Part shown: one piece after another, positions 7,986-18,424 of the stretch
Position numbering within the stretch: the stretch's first letter is position 1
Layout: each line of letters begins with the position of its first letter
NCBI RefSeq assembly: GCF_018398875.1
Contig: NZ_JAGWDK010000004.1
Coordinates: 62,001-126,000, forward strand
Source of the DNA: Bradyrhizobium sp. sGM-13
Lineage (GTDB): Bacteria; Pseudomonadota; Alphaproteobacteria; Rhizobiales; Xanthobacteraceae
DNA length: 64,000 nucleotides
Direction of reading: 5' to 3'
Position numbers and translations under genes: made by a program
The notes under the pieces: generated by a model
Database searches by the model: none
Told to the model about the DNA's origin: nothing
Seen by the model: the letters and a program-made list of their open reading frames with translations, nothing else

Positions 7986-8149
7986 GAATTGCTCAATGAC
8001 ATCAATGCCTTAGATGGGATGTCCGGGCAATCGGCTGGAGCGGGATTTTGCAAATCGCCGCTTTCGCTGGTGCGTCGTTCTACTCGCTCGGTCTGGGCCT
8101 TGGCAAGCGTGGAAGGAGGGGCATTTTCCAACGAATTGCAGGGTGCCGC

Positions 8150-8269
8150 GGGCGGTACTTGTTGCCGTTCGAATTCACCGGGCGGTTGCTGAAGGTGACG
8201 GTCGACATGCATGCCGACCAGAAGCTGGATGGCGGCGGCGTGGGCGCCGCGGAGATGGCGCGGCAGTAG
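8150..8269 (+). pseudogene. C-terminal remnant of an arylsulfatase-like gene
   Basis: The last codons of an open frame ending at 8269 read YLLPFEFTGRLLKVTVDM. This resembles the C-terminal strand of arylsulfatases, in which an (F/P)FxFTGxLxKVT(V/I)D motif precedes the tail. Nothing upstream in any frame resembles the catalytic domain, so only a fragment remains between tRNA-Gln and a repeat element. The left edge is uncertain. The rest of 7986-8332 shows no gene. Confidence 0.35.
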
Positions 8270-8273
8270 CTAC

Positions 8274-8317
8274 CGTCATTGCGAGGAGCCACCGGGTCCG
8301 CATCTAGAGCAATGACG
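8274..8317. repeat. intergenic inverted repeat, CGTCATTGCGAGGAGC family (short copy)
   Basis: CGTCATTGC and GCAATGACG form 9-base inverted arms around a short variable core. The left arm plus GAGGAGC is identical to the start of the longer element at 26620. It lies in the gap before the 3' end of the IalB gene and could act as a transcription terminator hairpin. Confidence 0.7.
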
Positions 8318-8332
8318 GGTGGCACGAGTGGC

Positions 8333-8899
8333 CTACTTAATCTTCTCATAAGCCGCGGCGAAATCCGCCAGCGGCATCGGAATCGTAATCGCTTCCTTGG
8401 CCATATTCTGGAACGAGACCTTCAACTGTTTGCCGGATTTCAATGCGGCCAGCATGTCCGGCGAAATCTGGGCGTTGGCGTAGCAGCCGCGTGCCTCGCA
8501 GGTCTGAACCTGCAGGTCGGACGTCATGCCGTCGTCGACCTGGAGCTTGGCTCCGGCCGGCAGGTTGAGCCCGAGCGGCAATTGCACGATACCGACCGGT
8601 GCGCGGGTTTCGGCCGATACGCGGATACTGATCAGCACGATCAACTGACCGGTCTTGGTCAGGACGGCGCTTTGCTCGATCGCGCATTCGAGTGGCGCGC
8701 CGCGGCTGGCGCTGCTGCACCGTGCAACCCAGCCGGGAGGCGCGGATGTATTGGCGCCCTCGACCGAGCCAGCGGCCGGAGCTGGCGTTGCCTGCGCCGT
8801 GGGCGCAGCATTCTTGGTCTTGAGCGCCTGGGCTTGGCCGTGGCCGCACATGCCGAGCAGCGCTGCGGCAACAACCGCTAGTTTGATTGAAATTTTCAC
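8333..8899 (-). CDS. invasion-associated locus B (IalB) family protein
   Basis: A 188-residue exported protein of the IalB family, common in Rhizobiales and named after the Bartonella invasion factor; its biochemical role is unknown. It has a signal peptide ending near AQA (about residue 25), an Ala/Pro/Thr-rich linker (about 28-50), and the family core with WVARCSS, LECAIEQS and the Cys pair in VQTCEARGCYAN. It starts with GTG at 8899 (GGAG lies upstream). It is followed, on the same strand further along, by no partner gene; the RND pump genes upstream are separated from it by 57 bases and may read through. Confidence 0.88.
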   Translation of the reverse strand: MKISIKLAVVAAALLGMCGHGQAQALKTKNAAPTAQATPAPAAGSVEGANTSAPPGWVARCSSASRGAPLECAIEQSAVLTKTGQLIVLISIRVSAETRAPVGIVQLPLGLNLPAGAKLQVDDGMTSDLQVQTCEARGCYANAQISPDMLAALKSGKQLKVSFQNMAKEAITIPMPLADFAAAYEKIK

Positions 8900-8956
8900 T
8901 GAACCGGCTCCGAAGGAAACTACCTTCGGATGTGTCGGTTGCTGGGCAAAGTCAAG

Positions 8957-11900
8957 TCATTCGGCCGCTTGCTTGACCGAGCCGTGTGCGTCCGGATGCT
9001 CATCATGGTGCGAACCGGTCGAACGGCTCCAGCGGGCAAACGCGTTCGAAAGCCGGTCGAGATAGAGATAGACCACCGGCGTCGTGAACAGCGTCAGCGC
9101 CTGGCTGACGAGCAGGCCGCCGACCATGGCATAACCGAGCGGCTGGCGAATTTCCGATCCCGTGCCGGTACCGAGCATCAGCGGTACGCCGCCGAGCATC
9201 GCCGCCATCGTCGTCATCATGATGGGGCGGAATCGCAATAGCGCCGCCTTCCGGATCGCGGCTTCGGGCTCGAGCTGCTCGTCTCGTTCGGCCGTGATCG
9301 CGAAGTCGACCATCATGATGCCGTTCTTCTTCACGATGCCGATCAGAAGCACGATCCCGATCAGGGCAATCAGGCTGAAATCGAATCCGAACAGCATCAG
9401 GATGGTAAGCGCACCGACGCCGGCGGACGGCAGCGTGGACAGGATCGTGAGCGGGTGGATGTAGCTTTCGTAGAGAATGCCGAGGATCAGGTACACCACC
9501 ACGAGCGCTGCAAGGATCAACAGCGGCACCGTGCCGAGCGATTGCTGGAATGCCTGCGCCGTACCCTGGAAACTCGAATTGAGCGTCGTCGGCGCGCCAA
9601 GCTCGACCATCGCTTGTTGAATCGCGTTGGTGGCCTGGCCCAGTGCCACGCCCTGCGCGAGATTGAAGCTGATCGTGGTTGCCGGGAATTGGCCCTGATG
9701 GCTGATCGACAGCGGCCGCACCGGCACGCTGGTCCAGGTGGCAAAGGTCGAAAGCGGGACCTGGTCGCCGGTGGTTGGCGATTTCAGGTAGATCTTGTTC
9801 AGGGTGTCGAGGCTGCCCTGCAATTCCGGCAGCACTTCGAGCACCACCTTGTAGGTGTTGAGCTGCGTAAAGTACTGCGTCACCTGGCGCTGGCCGAACG
9901 CGTCATACAGCGTGTCGTCGATCAGTTGCGGCTGGATGCCGTAACGCGCGGCGGTGTCGCGGTTGATTTTCAGCTCGAGCGTGGTGCCGTTGGTCTGCTG
10001 GTCGGTCGCAACATCGCGAAGCTGCGGCAGCGTCTGCATCTTGGCCAGGATTTTTGGCGCCCATTCGTTCAGCTCGGCCAAATTGGCGTCCTGTAGCGTG
10101 AATTCGAACTGGGTTCGCGTCGGCCGGCCGCCGAGGCGAACGTCCTGAGCCGCCTGCATATAGAGACGGGCGCCATCGACCTTCTCGAGCTGCGGACGCA
10201 GGCGCGCGATGATTTGCTGTGCGGATGCCTTGCGCTCGTCGCGCGGCTTCAGCGTGATGTAGAGATTGCCGTTATTGCCGGCACGTCCGGTGCCGCCGAT
10301 CGCCATCGCGACCGAGGCCACATCAGGGTCGGCCTGCACGATCCTTCCGAGTTCCTCCTGACGACGCTTCATGTCGGCGAATGAGATGTCCTGGCTGGCT
10401 TCCGAAGTGGCGGTGATCAGGCCATTGTCCTGCTGCGGGAAGAAGCCCTTCGGGATGATCACGAACAGATAGACCGACAGACCGAGCGTGGCGAAGAAGA
10501 TCATCAGGGTCGTCAACTTCCAGCGCAGCGCGAGATCGAGGCCGCGCTCGTAGAAGCGCAGCATCGCATCGAAGGCGCGCTCGCTCCATTGATAGAACCG
10601 GCCGTGTCTGACCTCGCCATGCGCGCGCAGGAAGCGCGAGGCCATCATCGGCGTCAGCGTCAGCGACACGATCATCGACACGAAGATGGTCATTGCGAGG
10701 ACAACTGCGAATTCGCGGAACAGCCGGCCGATGATGCCCCCCATCAGCAATAGCGGGATCAGCACCGCGATCAGCGAGATGCTGATCGAAACGATGGTGA
10801 AGCCGATTTCGCTGGCGCCCTTGAAGGCAGCGGCCAGCGGCTTTTCGCCTTGTTCGATGTACCGCGTGATGTTTTCCAGCATCACGATGGCGTCGTCGAC
10901 CACAAAGCCGACGGCAATGGTGAGCGCCATCAGCGAAAGATTGTCGAGCGAATAGCCGCACACCCACATCAGCGCGCAGGCGCCGAGCAGCGCCAACGGC
11001 ACCGTCACCGCCGGGATTACCGTCGCCCAGAAATTGCGCAGGAAGATGAAGATCACCATCACGACCAGCGCGATCGTGAGCAGCATGGTGAATTGGACGT
11101 CCTCGACCGCGGCACGGATCGTCGTGGTGCGATCACTCATCACCTCGACCTTGATAGCCGGAGGGAGCGCAGCGAGCAGCCGGGGCAGCGTCGCCTTGAT
11201 CTGGTCGACGGTCTCGATGACGTTGGCGCCGGGCTGCTTGAATATCACCAGGAATACGCCGCGCTTGCCGTTGGCCCAGGCCGCCTGCTTGGCGTCCTCC
11301 GGACCGGTGACGGCCCGGCCGATATCGCGGATCCGCAACGGACCGCCATTGCGATAGGCGATAATGACGTCGTTCCAGTCCTTGGAATCCGTGAGCTGAT
11401 CATTGGCGTAAATGGTGTAAGCACGCCGCTCGCCGTCGATATTGCCCTTGGGGCTGTCAACGGTCGTGATCGCGATCTGGCTGCGCACGTCCTCCAGTGA
11501 CAGGCCCTTGGCGACGAGTTTCGCCGGGTCGATCTGAATGCGGATCGCCGGCTTCTGCTGGCCGCCGATGATGACCTGGGCGACGCCTGAGATCTGGCTG
11601 ATCTGCTGCGCGAGCTGGGCGTCCACGGAGTCGCTGACGGTCGTGAGCGGCAGTGTGTCCGAAGTCGCCGCCATGATCAGGATCGGCGAATCCGCCGGGT
11701 TGACCTTGCGGTAGATCGGGGGCGAGGGGAGGTTTTTCGGCAACTGGCCGCTGGCCGCATTGATCGCGGCCTGCACGTCGTTGGCGGCCGCGTCGATCGA
11801 GCGGTTGAGATCGAACTGGATATTGACTGCGGTCGTACCGAGATAGCTCGTAGACGTCATCTGCGCGACGCCCGGAATCTGCGCGAACTGGCGCTCGAGC

Positions 11901-12103
11901 GGCTGCGCCACCGACGAGGCCATGGTTTCCGGGCTGCCGCCCGGCAGGTTGGCAGTGACCTGGATGGTCGGGAAGTCGACTTGCGGCAGCGGGGCGACGG
12001 GCAACAGCGGGTAGGCCACGAGGCCGATGAACATGATGCCGGCCATCATCAGCGAGGTGCCGATCGGGTAGCGAATGAAGGGCGCGGAGATTCCGCCGCT
12101 CAT
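8957..12103 (-). CDS. RND multidrug efflux permease (MdtB/MdtC/MuxB-type)
   Basis: Inner-membrane proton-driven efflux pump of the HAE1 branch, 1048 residues as expected. It has an N-terminal TM segment and two large periplasmic loops, the first containing GGSPETMASSVAQPLE. The proton relay is in TM4 (VGFVVDDAIVMLENI). Two sets of TM helices follow, ending in a last bundle with GIVKKNGIMMVDFAI. Its start overlaps the stop of the membrane fusion protein gene by four bases, so both are translated together. Sequence texture is closest to MdtBC/MuxBC pumps, which normally use two permeases; only one is present here. No outer-membrane channel gene is adjacent. Confidence 0.93.
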   Translation of the reverse strand: MSGGISAPFIRYPIGTSLMMAGIMFIGLVAYPLLPVAPLPQVDFPTIQVTANLPGGSPETMASSVAQPLERQFAQIPGVAQMTSTSYLGTTAVNIQFDLNRSIDAAANDVQAAINAASGQLPKNLPSPPIYRKVNPADSPILIMAATSDTLPLTTVSDSVDAQLAQQISQISGVAQVIIGGQQKPAIRIQIDPAKLVAKGLSLEDVRSQIAITTVDSPKGNIDGERRAYTIYANDQLTDSKDWNDVIIAYRNGGPLRIRDIGRAVTGPEDAKQAAWANGKRGVFLVIFKQPGANVIETVDQIKATLPRLLAALPPAIKVEVMSDRTTTIRAAVEDVQFTMLLTIALVVMVIFIFLRNFWATVIPAVTVPLALLGACALMWVCGYSLDNLSLMALTIAVGFVVDDAIVMLENITRYIEQGEKPLAAAFKGASEIGFTIVSISISLIAVLIPLLLMGGIIGRLFREFAVVLAMTIFVSMIVSLTLTPMMASRFLRAHGEVRHGRFYQWSERAFDAMLRFYERGLDLALRWKLTTLMIFFATLGLSVYLFVIIPKGFFPQQDNGLITATSEASQDISFADMKRRQEELGRIVQADPDVASVAMAIGGTGRAGNNGNLYITLKPRDERKASAQQIIARLRPQLEKVDGARLYMQAAQDVRLGGRPTRTQFEFTLQDANLAELNEWAPKILAKMQTLPQLRDVATDQQTNGTTLELKINRDTAARYGIQPQLIDDTLYDAFGQRQVTQYFTQLNTYKVVLEVLPELQGSLDTLNKIYLKSPTTGDQVPLSTFATWTSVPVRPLSISHQGQFPATTISFNLAQGVALGQATNAIQQAMVELGAPTTLNSSFQGTAQAFQQSLGTVPLLILAALVVVYLILGILYESYIHPLTILSTLPSAGVGALTILMLFGFDFSLIALIGIVLLIGIVKKNGIMMVDFAITAERDEQLEPEAAIRKAALLRFRPIMMTTMAAMLGGVPLMLGTGTGSEIRQPLGYAMVGGLLVSQALTLFTTPVVYLYLDRLSNAFARWSRSTGSHHDEHPDAHGSVKQAAE

Positions 12104-13272
12104 TCCTGGGCAACCTTGGCTTGGGCCGGATCGGAACTGGCGACCGCTGTGGTCACGAGCGAGCCGGGCTGAACCTTGAATTGACCTGCCGTGATCACCT
12201 GCTCGCCGAGCGAAAGTCCCTCATCGACCACCGAGCGGCCGTCGATCGAGCGCGTCACCTTGATCTTGCGGAGCTCGGCCTTGTTGTCCTGGTTGACCGC
12301 GTAGGCGTAGAGACCATCGGCGCCATGCTGAACAGCGTCATCCGGAATCACGGTGGCGTTTTTCAGCGTCGCAACGAGCAGCCGCGTCGAAACTGACTGG
12401 CCGGGCCACAGCGCGTGATCCTTGTTGTCGAATACCGCCTTGAGCCTGATCGTCCCGCTCGACGTGTCGACCTGGTTGTTGATCAGCGAAAGCGTGCCGG
12501 TGGACAGCTCCCGCTTGCCGTCCGTGGAGAGGGCGATCACTTTGGGTGAACCGGCGGCCAGCGCGGCTCTGATATCCGGCAACTGGTCTTCCGGCGCGGT
12601 AAAGATCACCGCGATCGGCTCGATCTGGGCAATGGTGACGATGCCGGTCTGGGTTGCGGCGTTGACGATATTGCCGACATCGACCTGGCGCAGCCCGGCG
12701 ATACCGGAAATCGGTGCCTTGACGGTGGCGTAATCAAGCTGGGTTTGGGCGTTGGAAATCGCCGCCGTGTCGGCCTCAACCTGCGCCGTCAGTTGCGCGA
12801 CGGTCGAGCGCTGCGTATCGGTCTGTTGCCGGGTCGCGAATTCGCCGAGCCTGGTAGAGCGCTGCAGGTCGAGACTGGCATTGGCGAGATTGGCGGCGTC
12901 CTGCGCCTTCTTGGCCTTGGCCTGATCGAGGGCTGCCTGGAACGGCCGCGGATCGATCTCGGCCAGGGTATCGCCTTCCTTGACGAACTGGCCCTCTTGA
13001 AACGCGATCCTGTTGATCTGGCCGTCGACGCGGGTGCGGACGACGACGGTGTTGAAACCTTGCACGGTGCCAAGCCCGGTCAGATAGACCGGAAAATCGG
13101 CCTTCTCGACCAGGGCAGTCTTGACGGGGACGGCCGTGCGGGCCGGCGCGCGCTTCCCGGCGTCAGCCTGCGCCAGGTGTTCCTCGCCGTGGAATCGCTG
13201 CCAGCCCAAATAGCCCAGCCCGGCAATCGCTGCGACCAACAAGACCCAACGGATGGTGCTTGATCTCGACAT
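12100..13272 (-). CDS. RND efflux periplasmic adaptor (MdtA-like membrane fusion protein)
   Basis: Periplasmic adaptor of 390 residues linking the RND permease to an outer-membrane channel. An N-terminal TM anchor (about 9-24) has no lipobox. The lipoyl halves contain VVVRTRVDGQINRI and YATVKAPISGIAGLRQVDVGN and flank a coiled-coil hairpin (about 100-165). Beta-barrel and membrane-proximal domains follow. It is the first gene of the pair, overlapping the permease by four bases. A 663-base gap to the divergent exbB operon probably holds its promoter. Confidence 0.92.
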   Translation of the reverse strand: MSRSSTIRWVLLVAAIAGLGYLGWQRFHGEEHLAQADAGKRAPARTAVPVKTALVEKADFPVYLTGLGTVQGFNTVVVRTRVDGQINRIAFQEGQFVKEGDTLAEIDPRPFQAALDQAKAKKAQDAANLANASLDLQRSTRLGEFATRQQTDTQRSTVAQLTAQVEADTAAISNAQTQLDYATVKAPISGIAGLRQVDVGNIVNAATQTGIVTIAQIEPIAVIFTAPEDQLPDIRAALAAGSPKVIALSTDGKRELSTGTLSLINNQVDTSSGTIRLKAVFDNKDHALWPGQSVSTRLLVATLKNATVIPDDAVQHGADGLYAYAVNQDNKAELRKIKVTRSIDGRSVVDEGLSLGEQVITAGQFKVQPGSLVTTAVASSDPAQAKVAQE

Positions 13273-13935
13273 GCCGACCTACGTGTTTCGGAAGACAGGC
13301 AATGGCACCCAGAACGGTTCCCTGCGGAGACAGATATTGTCTCGGCGCCCTCGGGGCGTACATGCACGAGCGCTTGAGAATCCTAAACAATTGGAAAGGT
13401 TGCGGCAGCGCACGCGTGAGGATCGGCATGACGACCGCGTGGCTCGCAATCTCATTGATGGCTGTCGAACAGACCGCAAATTAGAATCGTTTTGATCTGG
13501 ATGGATTCAAGCGACGTCTTGCCCCAACCGCGTTGACCGCAGAATTTTCGCTGGGTACCTACGGCGCAGGATTGTCCGCCGCACGTCGGCTGCCGCGAAC
13601 TGAATTTCGTTAGCGGCATGTCCTGTCGGACCGGAGGAAGATGGCAGTGAGTTGATGGCGGAGAACCCCCGCGGTTCCGACAAAATCAAGCTCGCGGCCG
13701 GGGAGTTCGTGCGTTATCTTGCGCCTCGTTTGCATCTGGTTACGCCGGTCACGCGAGGTATGCGGGGGCGCTTTTTTCTGGCTGCAGAGCATGATACGGG
13801 ATGGCTACGCCCGCAGCCTGATCTTCGATCTCGATATTCGATCCCGGCCCTGGTGGAGCGGCCTGGGCGAGACGACCCTGAAACGGTCAAATTGACCGGT
13901 ATCTATCATAACCTTATCCGCTACTGGGCCTAAGT
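13273..13935. other. intergenic region, no convincing gene
   Basis: This 663-base gap separates the divergent efflux and exbB operons. Short open frames exist on both strands (for example 13652-13933 plus), but none has a ribosome site or recognisable content. The only notable structure is the 15-base palindrome at 13884-13898 just before exbB. Confidence 0.5.
13884..13898. promoter_or_regulatory. palindromic operator candidate before exbB
   Basis: CGGTCAAATTGACCG is a perfect 7+1+7 inverted repeat about 38 bases before the exbB start. It is not the Irr/ICE or Fur consensus as I know them. A dimeric regulator site is possible; function is inferred from symmetry and position. Confidence 0.4.
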
Positions 13936-14934
<999 letters not shown>

Positions 14935-14937
14935 GCG

Positions 14938-15405
14938 ATGGGCGCGTCAATCGCAGAACACGACCTCGATGACGACAGCGATTTCGCGGAATCGCACGAG
15001 ATCAACGTCACGCCGTTCATCGACGTCATCCTCGTCCTCCTGATCATCTTCATGGTCGCAGCGCCCTTGTCGACCGTCGACCTGCCGATCGATTTACCGA
15101 CGTCGACCGCAACCCCGCAGAAGAAGCCGGACAAACCGACTTATGTGAGCATCAAGCCGGACCTCTCGGTTGCGATTGGGGAAAACATGGTCAAGCGCGT
15201 CGACCTGGTGCGCTCGCTCGATGCTATGCCCGACAGCAGCAAGGAGCGCCACGTCTTCCTGCGCGCTGACCGCGCCGTGCCGTATGGCGAATTGATGGAC
15301 GTGCTCGAAATCCTGCGCGCCGGCGGCTATTCCAAAATCAAGCTGGTGGCGCTCGAAGGCGTTCCCGAAACAGCGGCGGCGCAAGCGGCGCCGGCAAAGC
15401 CTTGA
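14938..15405 (+). CDS. exbD: TonB-system transport protein ExbD
   Basis: Second motor subunit, 155 residues. A short cytoplasmic N-terminus with [11 protein letters not shown] is followed by the single TM helix ([15 protein letters not shown]). The helix begins at the essential aspartate in PFIDVILV, the conserved proton-carrying residue. A periplasmic domain ends in an Ala-rich tail. It sits between exbB and tonB with a 4-base TTGA overlap with tonB. Confidence 0.93.
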   Translation: MGASIAEHDLDDDSDFAESHEINVTPFIDVILVLLIIFMVAAPLSTVDLPIDLPTSTATPQKKPDKPTYVSIKPDLSVAIGENMVKRVDLVRSLDAMPDSSKERHVFLRADRAVPYGELMDVLEILRAGGYSKIKLVALEGVPETAAAQAAPAKP

Positions 15406-16190
15406 CCGGCCTCGAGCAAAAGCCTTCGCGGCGGCTCTGGATTTCCGCCGCGGTGATTGCGCTCGCGCTCCACATTGGCGGAGCGGCACTGGCGATCGCG
15501 CATTTGCAGACCGAAGAAGCCGATGACGCGCTCGGCGCGTCGGCAATCGAGATCGGGCTCGAAATGGCCTCTGTTCATCGCGAGGTGACCGATCTGCCGC
15601 CGGGTCCGGATACCGATGCTTCCGCGGCGTCGCCGCAGCTCGCCGAGCAGCAGGCCGAGGTCAAGGAAACCGAGTTGCCGCAGGACAAGCCGACGGAGCC
15701 TGAAGAGGCCGACCGGGTGGTGACGGAGAACGAATCGAAGAAGCCGAAAGAGGACGACCCGAAGATCGCAGCGGTGCAGACGCAGGCGTCGACCGAGTCG
15801 GTTGCCTCCGAGGCGACCGCGACGCCGAGTTCAGAGGCCATTCCGGAAGGACAGCGTTCCATCGCACCGGTGATCGGCACCGGCGAGAGCGCACGACGCG
15901 TGCGCGCGACCTGGCAAAAGGAGCTGGTCGCGCATCTCGACAAGCACAAGCGCTACCCGAAGGAGCGGCAGCAAAAATCCGCCGAAATCCAAATTCGGTT
16001 CACGCTCGACCGCATGGGCCGCGTGCTCTCGACCGATATCGAGAAGGGGTCAGGCGATCCGGCCTTCGACGAGGCGGCGCTAGCGATGGTGCGCCGCTCC
16101 GATCCGGTGCCGATGCCGCCGCCTATCATCGCCGACGAAGGCCTGACATTCACGCTGCCGGTGATCTTCCGCGTCAAGAACAAGAGCTGA
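15402..16190 (+). CDS. tonB: TonB family energy transducer
   Basis: Links the ExbBD motor to TonB-dependent receptors. A short N-terminus is followed by a TM anchor (about 12-30, containing ISAAVIALALHIGGAAL) and a long Glu/Pro/Lys/Thr-rich spacer (about 50-165). The C-terminal domain has YPKERQQKSAEIQIRFTLD and SGDPAFDEAALAMVRR. It starts with TTG at 15402, overlapping the exbD stop by four bases. No receptor gene lies in the window, so the transported substrate is unknown. Confidence 0.9.
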   Translation: MTGLEQKPSRRLWISAAVIALALHIGGAALAIAHLQTEEADDALGASAIEIGLEMASVHREVTDLPPGPDTDASAASPQLAEQQAEVKETELPQDKPTEPEEADRVVTENESKKPKEDDPKIAAVQTQASTESVASEATATPSSEAIPEGQRSIAPVIGTGESARRVRATWQKELVAHLDKHKRYPKERQQKSAEIQIRFTLDRMGRVLSTDIEKGSGDPAFDEAALAMVRRSDPVPMPPPIIADEGLTFTLPVIFRVKNKS

Positions 16191-16213
16191 CGCCCCGCAT
16201 TCCTGCCATGGCG

Positions 16214-17665
16214 TTAGATCGGATAATGCTGCGGCCCGGTTTCGATCGTGATCCAGCGCAATTCGGTGAATTCGGCGATGCCGGCCTTGCCGCCGAAGCG
16301 GCCATAGCCCGACGCCTTGACGCCACCGAACGGCATCTGCGCCTCGTCGTGAACCGTGGGCCCGTTGACGTGGCAGATGCCGGAATCGATGCGCTTGGCG
16401 ACCTCGAACGCGCGCGCGATGTCGCGTCCGAATACCGCTGCCGATAGCCCGTATTCAGTGTCGTTGGCGACGCGAACGGCTTCGTCCGCGCCGTTGACGC
16501 GCACGACGCAGACCACCGGACCGAACGACTCCTCACTGTAGATCCGCATCGACGAGTTGACGCCGTCGATTACGGTTGCCGACATCAGCGTGCCCTCGCT
16601 GCGCCCGCCTGCGACCACCTTGGCGCCTTTGCTGACGGCGTCGTTGATCAAGGCCTGGATGCGGGCCGCGGCATCGGTGCCGATCAGCGATCCCAGCGGC
16701 GCGTTACCCTTGCGCGGATCGCCGGCGACGAGCGATCCGGCTTTCGCCGCGAGCTTTGTTACGAAGGCATCGGCAATCTTCTCGTCGACGACGAGGCGCT
16801 CGGTCGACATGCAAATCTGGCCCTGGTTCATGAAGGCGCCGAACGCTGCGGCGGCAACGGCGGCGTCGATGTCGGCATCGTCGAGCACGATCATCGGCGC
16901 CTTGCCGCCGAGTTCGAGCAGCGCCGGCTTGAGGTACTTGGCCGCCACCTGCGCAATGATGCGGCCGACGCGCGTCGAGCCGGTGAAATTGACGCGCCGT
17001 ATGGCGGGGTGGCCGATCAGCGTCTCGATCAGGGCAGGGGCGTCTTCAGGCGCGTTGGTGATAACGTTGAGCACGCCCGGCGGCAGGCCGGCATCGCGCA
17101 GGCATTCGGCGATCAGCCGGTGGGTGCCCGGGCAGATTTCGGAGGCCTTCAGCACCACGGTGTTGCCGCAGGCAAGCGGCAGGGCGATGGCGCGTACGCC
17201 GAGAATGACCGGCGCGTTCCACGGCGCCATACTCAGCACCACGCCGGCGGGCTGGCGTACCGCCATCGCGATACAGCCCGGCTTGTCGGAGGGGATGACT
17301 TCGCCCGAAATCTGCGTGGTGATGGCCGCCGCTTCGCGCAGCATGCCGGCGGCTAAGTGAACGTTGAAGCCGGCCCAGCCGGCCGTCGCGCCGGTCTCCG
17401 CCGCCATCAACTCGATGAACTGGGGTGCCTTCGATGCTAGAAGATCGGCAGCCTTCAACAGGACCGCGCGTCTCGCGTTCGGGCCGGTAGCGGACCATGC
17501 GGGGAAGGCGGCGGCCGCAGTGTCGGCGGCGCGCTTCGCATCCGCGATCTGGGCTGCCGCGGCGCGGCTTGCGAGATCGCCGGTGACCGGGTTGAGGCGA
17601 TCGAACGTCGCGCCGTTCGATGCGGGGACATCCTTGCTATCGAGCAGCAGCGAAATTTCATACAT
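16214..17665 (-). CDS. aldehyde dehydrogenase (salicylaldehyde/vanillin dehydrogenase-like)
   Basis: NAD(P)-dependent aldehyde dehydrogenase, 483 residues. The cofactor segment contains MAPWNAPVILG and FTGSTRVGR. The catalytic glutamate is in LELGGKAP and the nucleophilic cysteine in NQGQICMSTER. The overall texture is that of aromatic aldehyde dehydrogenases (salicylaldehyde, vanillin, benzaldehyde). GAGGAGAG precedes the ATG at 17665. It lies 24 bases downstream of the livF stop on the same strand, so it is probably the last gene of the importer operon, and the imported compound may be converted through an aldehyde. Confidence 0.88.
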   Translation of the reverse strand: MYEISLLLDSKDVPASNGATFDRLNPVTGDLASRAAAAQIADAKRAADTAAAAFPAWSATGPNARRAVLLKAADLLASKAPQFIELMAAETGATAGWAGFNVHLAAGMLREAAAITTQISGEVIPSDKPGCIAMAVRQPAGVVLSMAPWNAPVILGVRAIALPLACGNTVVLKASEICPGTHRLIAECLRDAGLPPGVLNVITNAPEDAPALIETLIGHPAIRRVNFTGSTRVGRIIAQVAAKYLKPALLELGGKAPMIVLDDADIDAAVAAAAFGAFMNQGQICMSTERLVVDEKIADAFVTKLAAKAGSLVAGDPRKGNAPLGSLIGTDAAARIQALINDAVSKGAKVVAGGRSEGTLMSATVIDGVNSSMRIYSEESFGPVVCVVRVNGADEAVRVANDTEYGLSAAVFGRDIARAFEVAKRIDSGICHVNGPTVHDEAQMPFGGVKASGYGRFGGKAGIAEFTELRWITIETGPQHYPI

Positions 17666-17689
17666 GGCTTTCTCTCCTCGCGCGTGGCG

Positions 17690-18424
17690 TTACGATGATG
17701 ATGCGGTGGCCGGCGGAGCGCCGCCGAGATAGGCGCGCTGGACAGCGGGATCGGCTTTCAACTGGTCGGCAGTGCCGTGTCCGACGATGACACCGTTCTC
17801 GATCACATAGCCGCGATCGGCGATCCGCAGGCTCTCCTGCGCGTTCTGTTCGACGAGCAGCAATCCGACGCCGCCCTCCCGCACCTGCCGCAGCGTGGCG
17901 AACAACTCCTGCACCATCGCGGGCGAGAGCCCGAGCGACGGCTCGTCGAGCAACAGGATATCGGGATTGGACATCAGCGCGCGGCCGATCGCGAGCATCT
18001 GCTGTTCGCCGCCGCTCATGGTGCGCGCGATCTGGGCGGCGCGTTCGCGCAGGCGCGGAAACAGGGTAAGCACCTGCTCGCGCCGCGCCGCTTCACCCTC
18101 GCGGGCGCGCTTCGGGTTGGCGCCGAGTAGAAGATTTTCCTTCACCGTGAGGTCGCCAAAGATGCCGCGGCCTTCCGGGACCAGCGCCAGCCCGCTTTCG
18201 ACGATGTCGTGGGCGGCAAGCGCGGAGATATCGCGGCCGCCGAGGCTCACCTGCTTGCCGGGAAGCGTACGCACGACGCCTGCGATGGCTTTCAGGAGCG
18301 AAGTCTTGCCGGCGCCATTGGCGCCCAGGATCGTTACGATCTCACGGCGGCCGACGCTGAGGGCGACGCCGTCGAGCGCGCGGTGCAGGCCGTAGGCGAG
18401 GCTGAGATTTTTGACCTCAAGCAT
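17690..18424 (-). CDS. livF: branched-chain amino acid-type ABC transporter ATP-binding protein LivF
   Basis: ATPase of an HAAT-family importer, 244 residues. Walker A is GANGAGKTS, the signature is MSGGEQQML, and Walker B is ILLLDEPSLG, followed by the usual LLVEQNA switch region. It overlaps livG by eight bases. The family serves branched-chain amino acids but also amides, aromatic acids and other small compounds. Confidence 0.92.
   Translation of the reverse strand: MLEVKNLSLAYGLHRALDGVALSVGRREIVTILGANGAGKTSLLKAIAGVVRTLPGKQVSLGGRDISALAAHDIVESGLALVPEGRGIFGDLTVKENLLLGANPKRAREGEAARREQVLTLFPRLRERAAQIARTMSGGEQQMLAIGRALMSNPDILLLDEPSLGLSPAMVQELFATLRQVREGGVGLLLVEQNAQESLRIADRGYVIENGVIVGHGTADQLKADPAVQRAYLGGAPPATASSS

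Noticed and set aside
13481..13495. TTAGAATCGTTTTGA as a possible Irr/ICE iron box near exbB
   Set aside because: Only one half fits the TTAGAA motif, the other arm is mismatched, and it lies about 440 bases before exbB.
13652..13933. A 93-codon plus-strand frame ahead of exbB
   Set aside because: It has no ribosome site or recognisable content, and it contains the palindrome near exbB; it is more likely a leader/promoter region.
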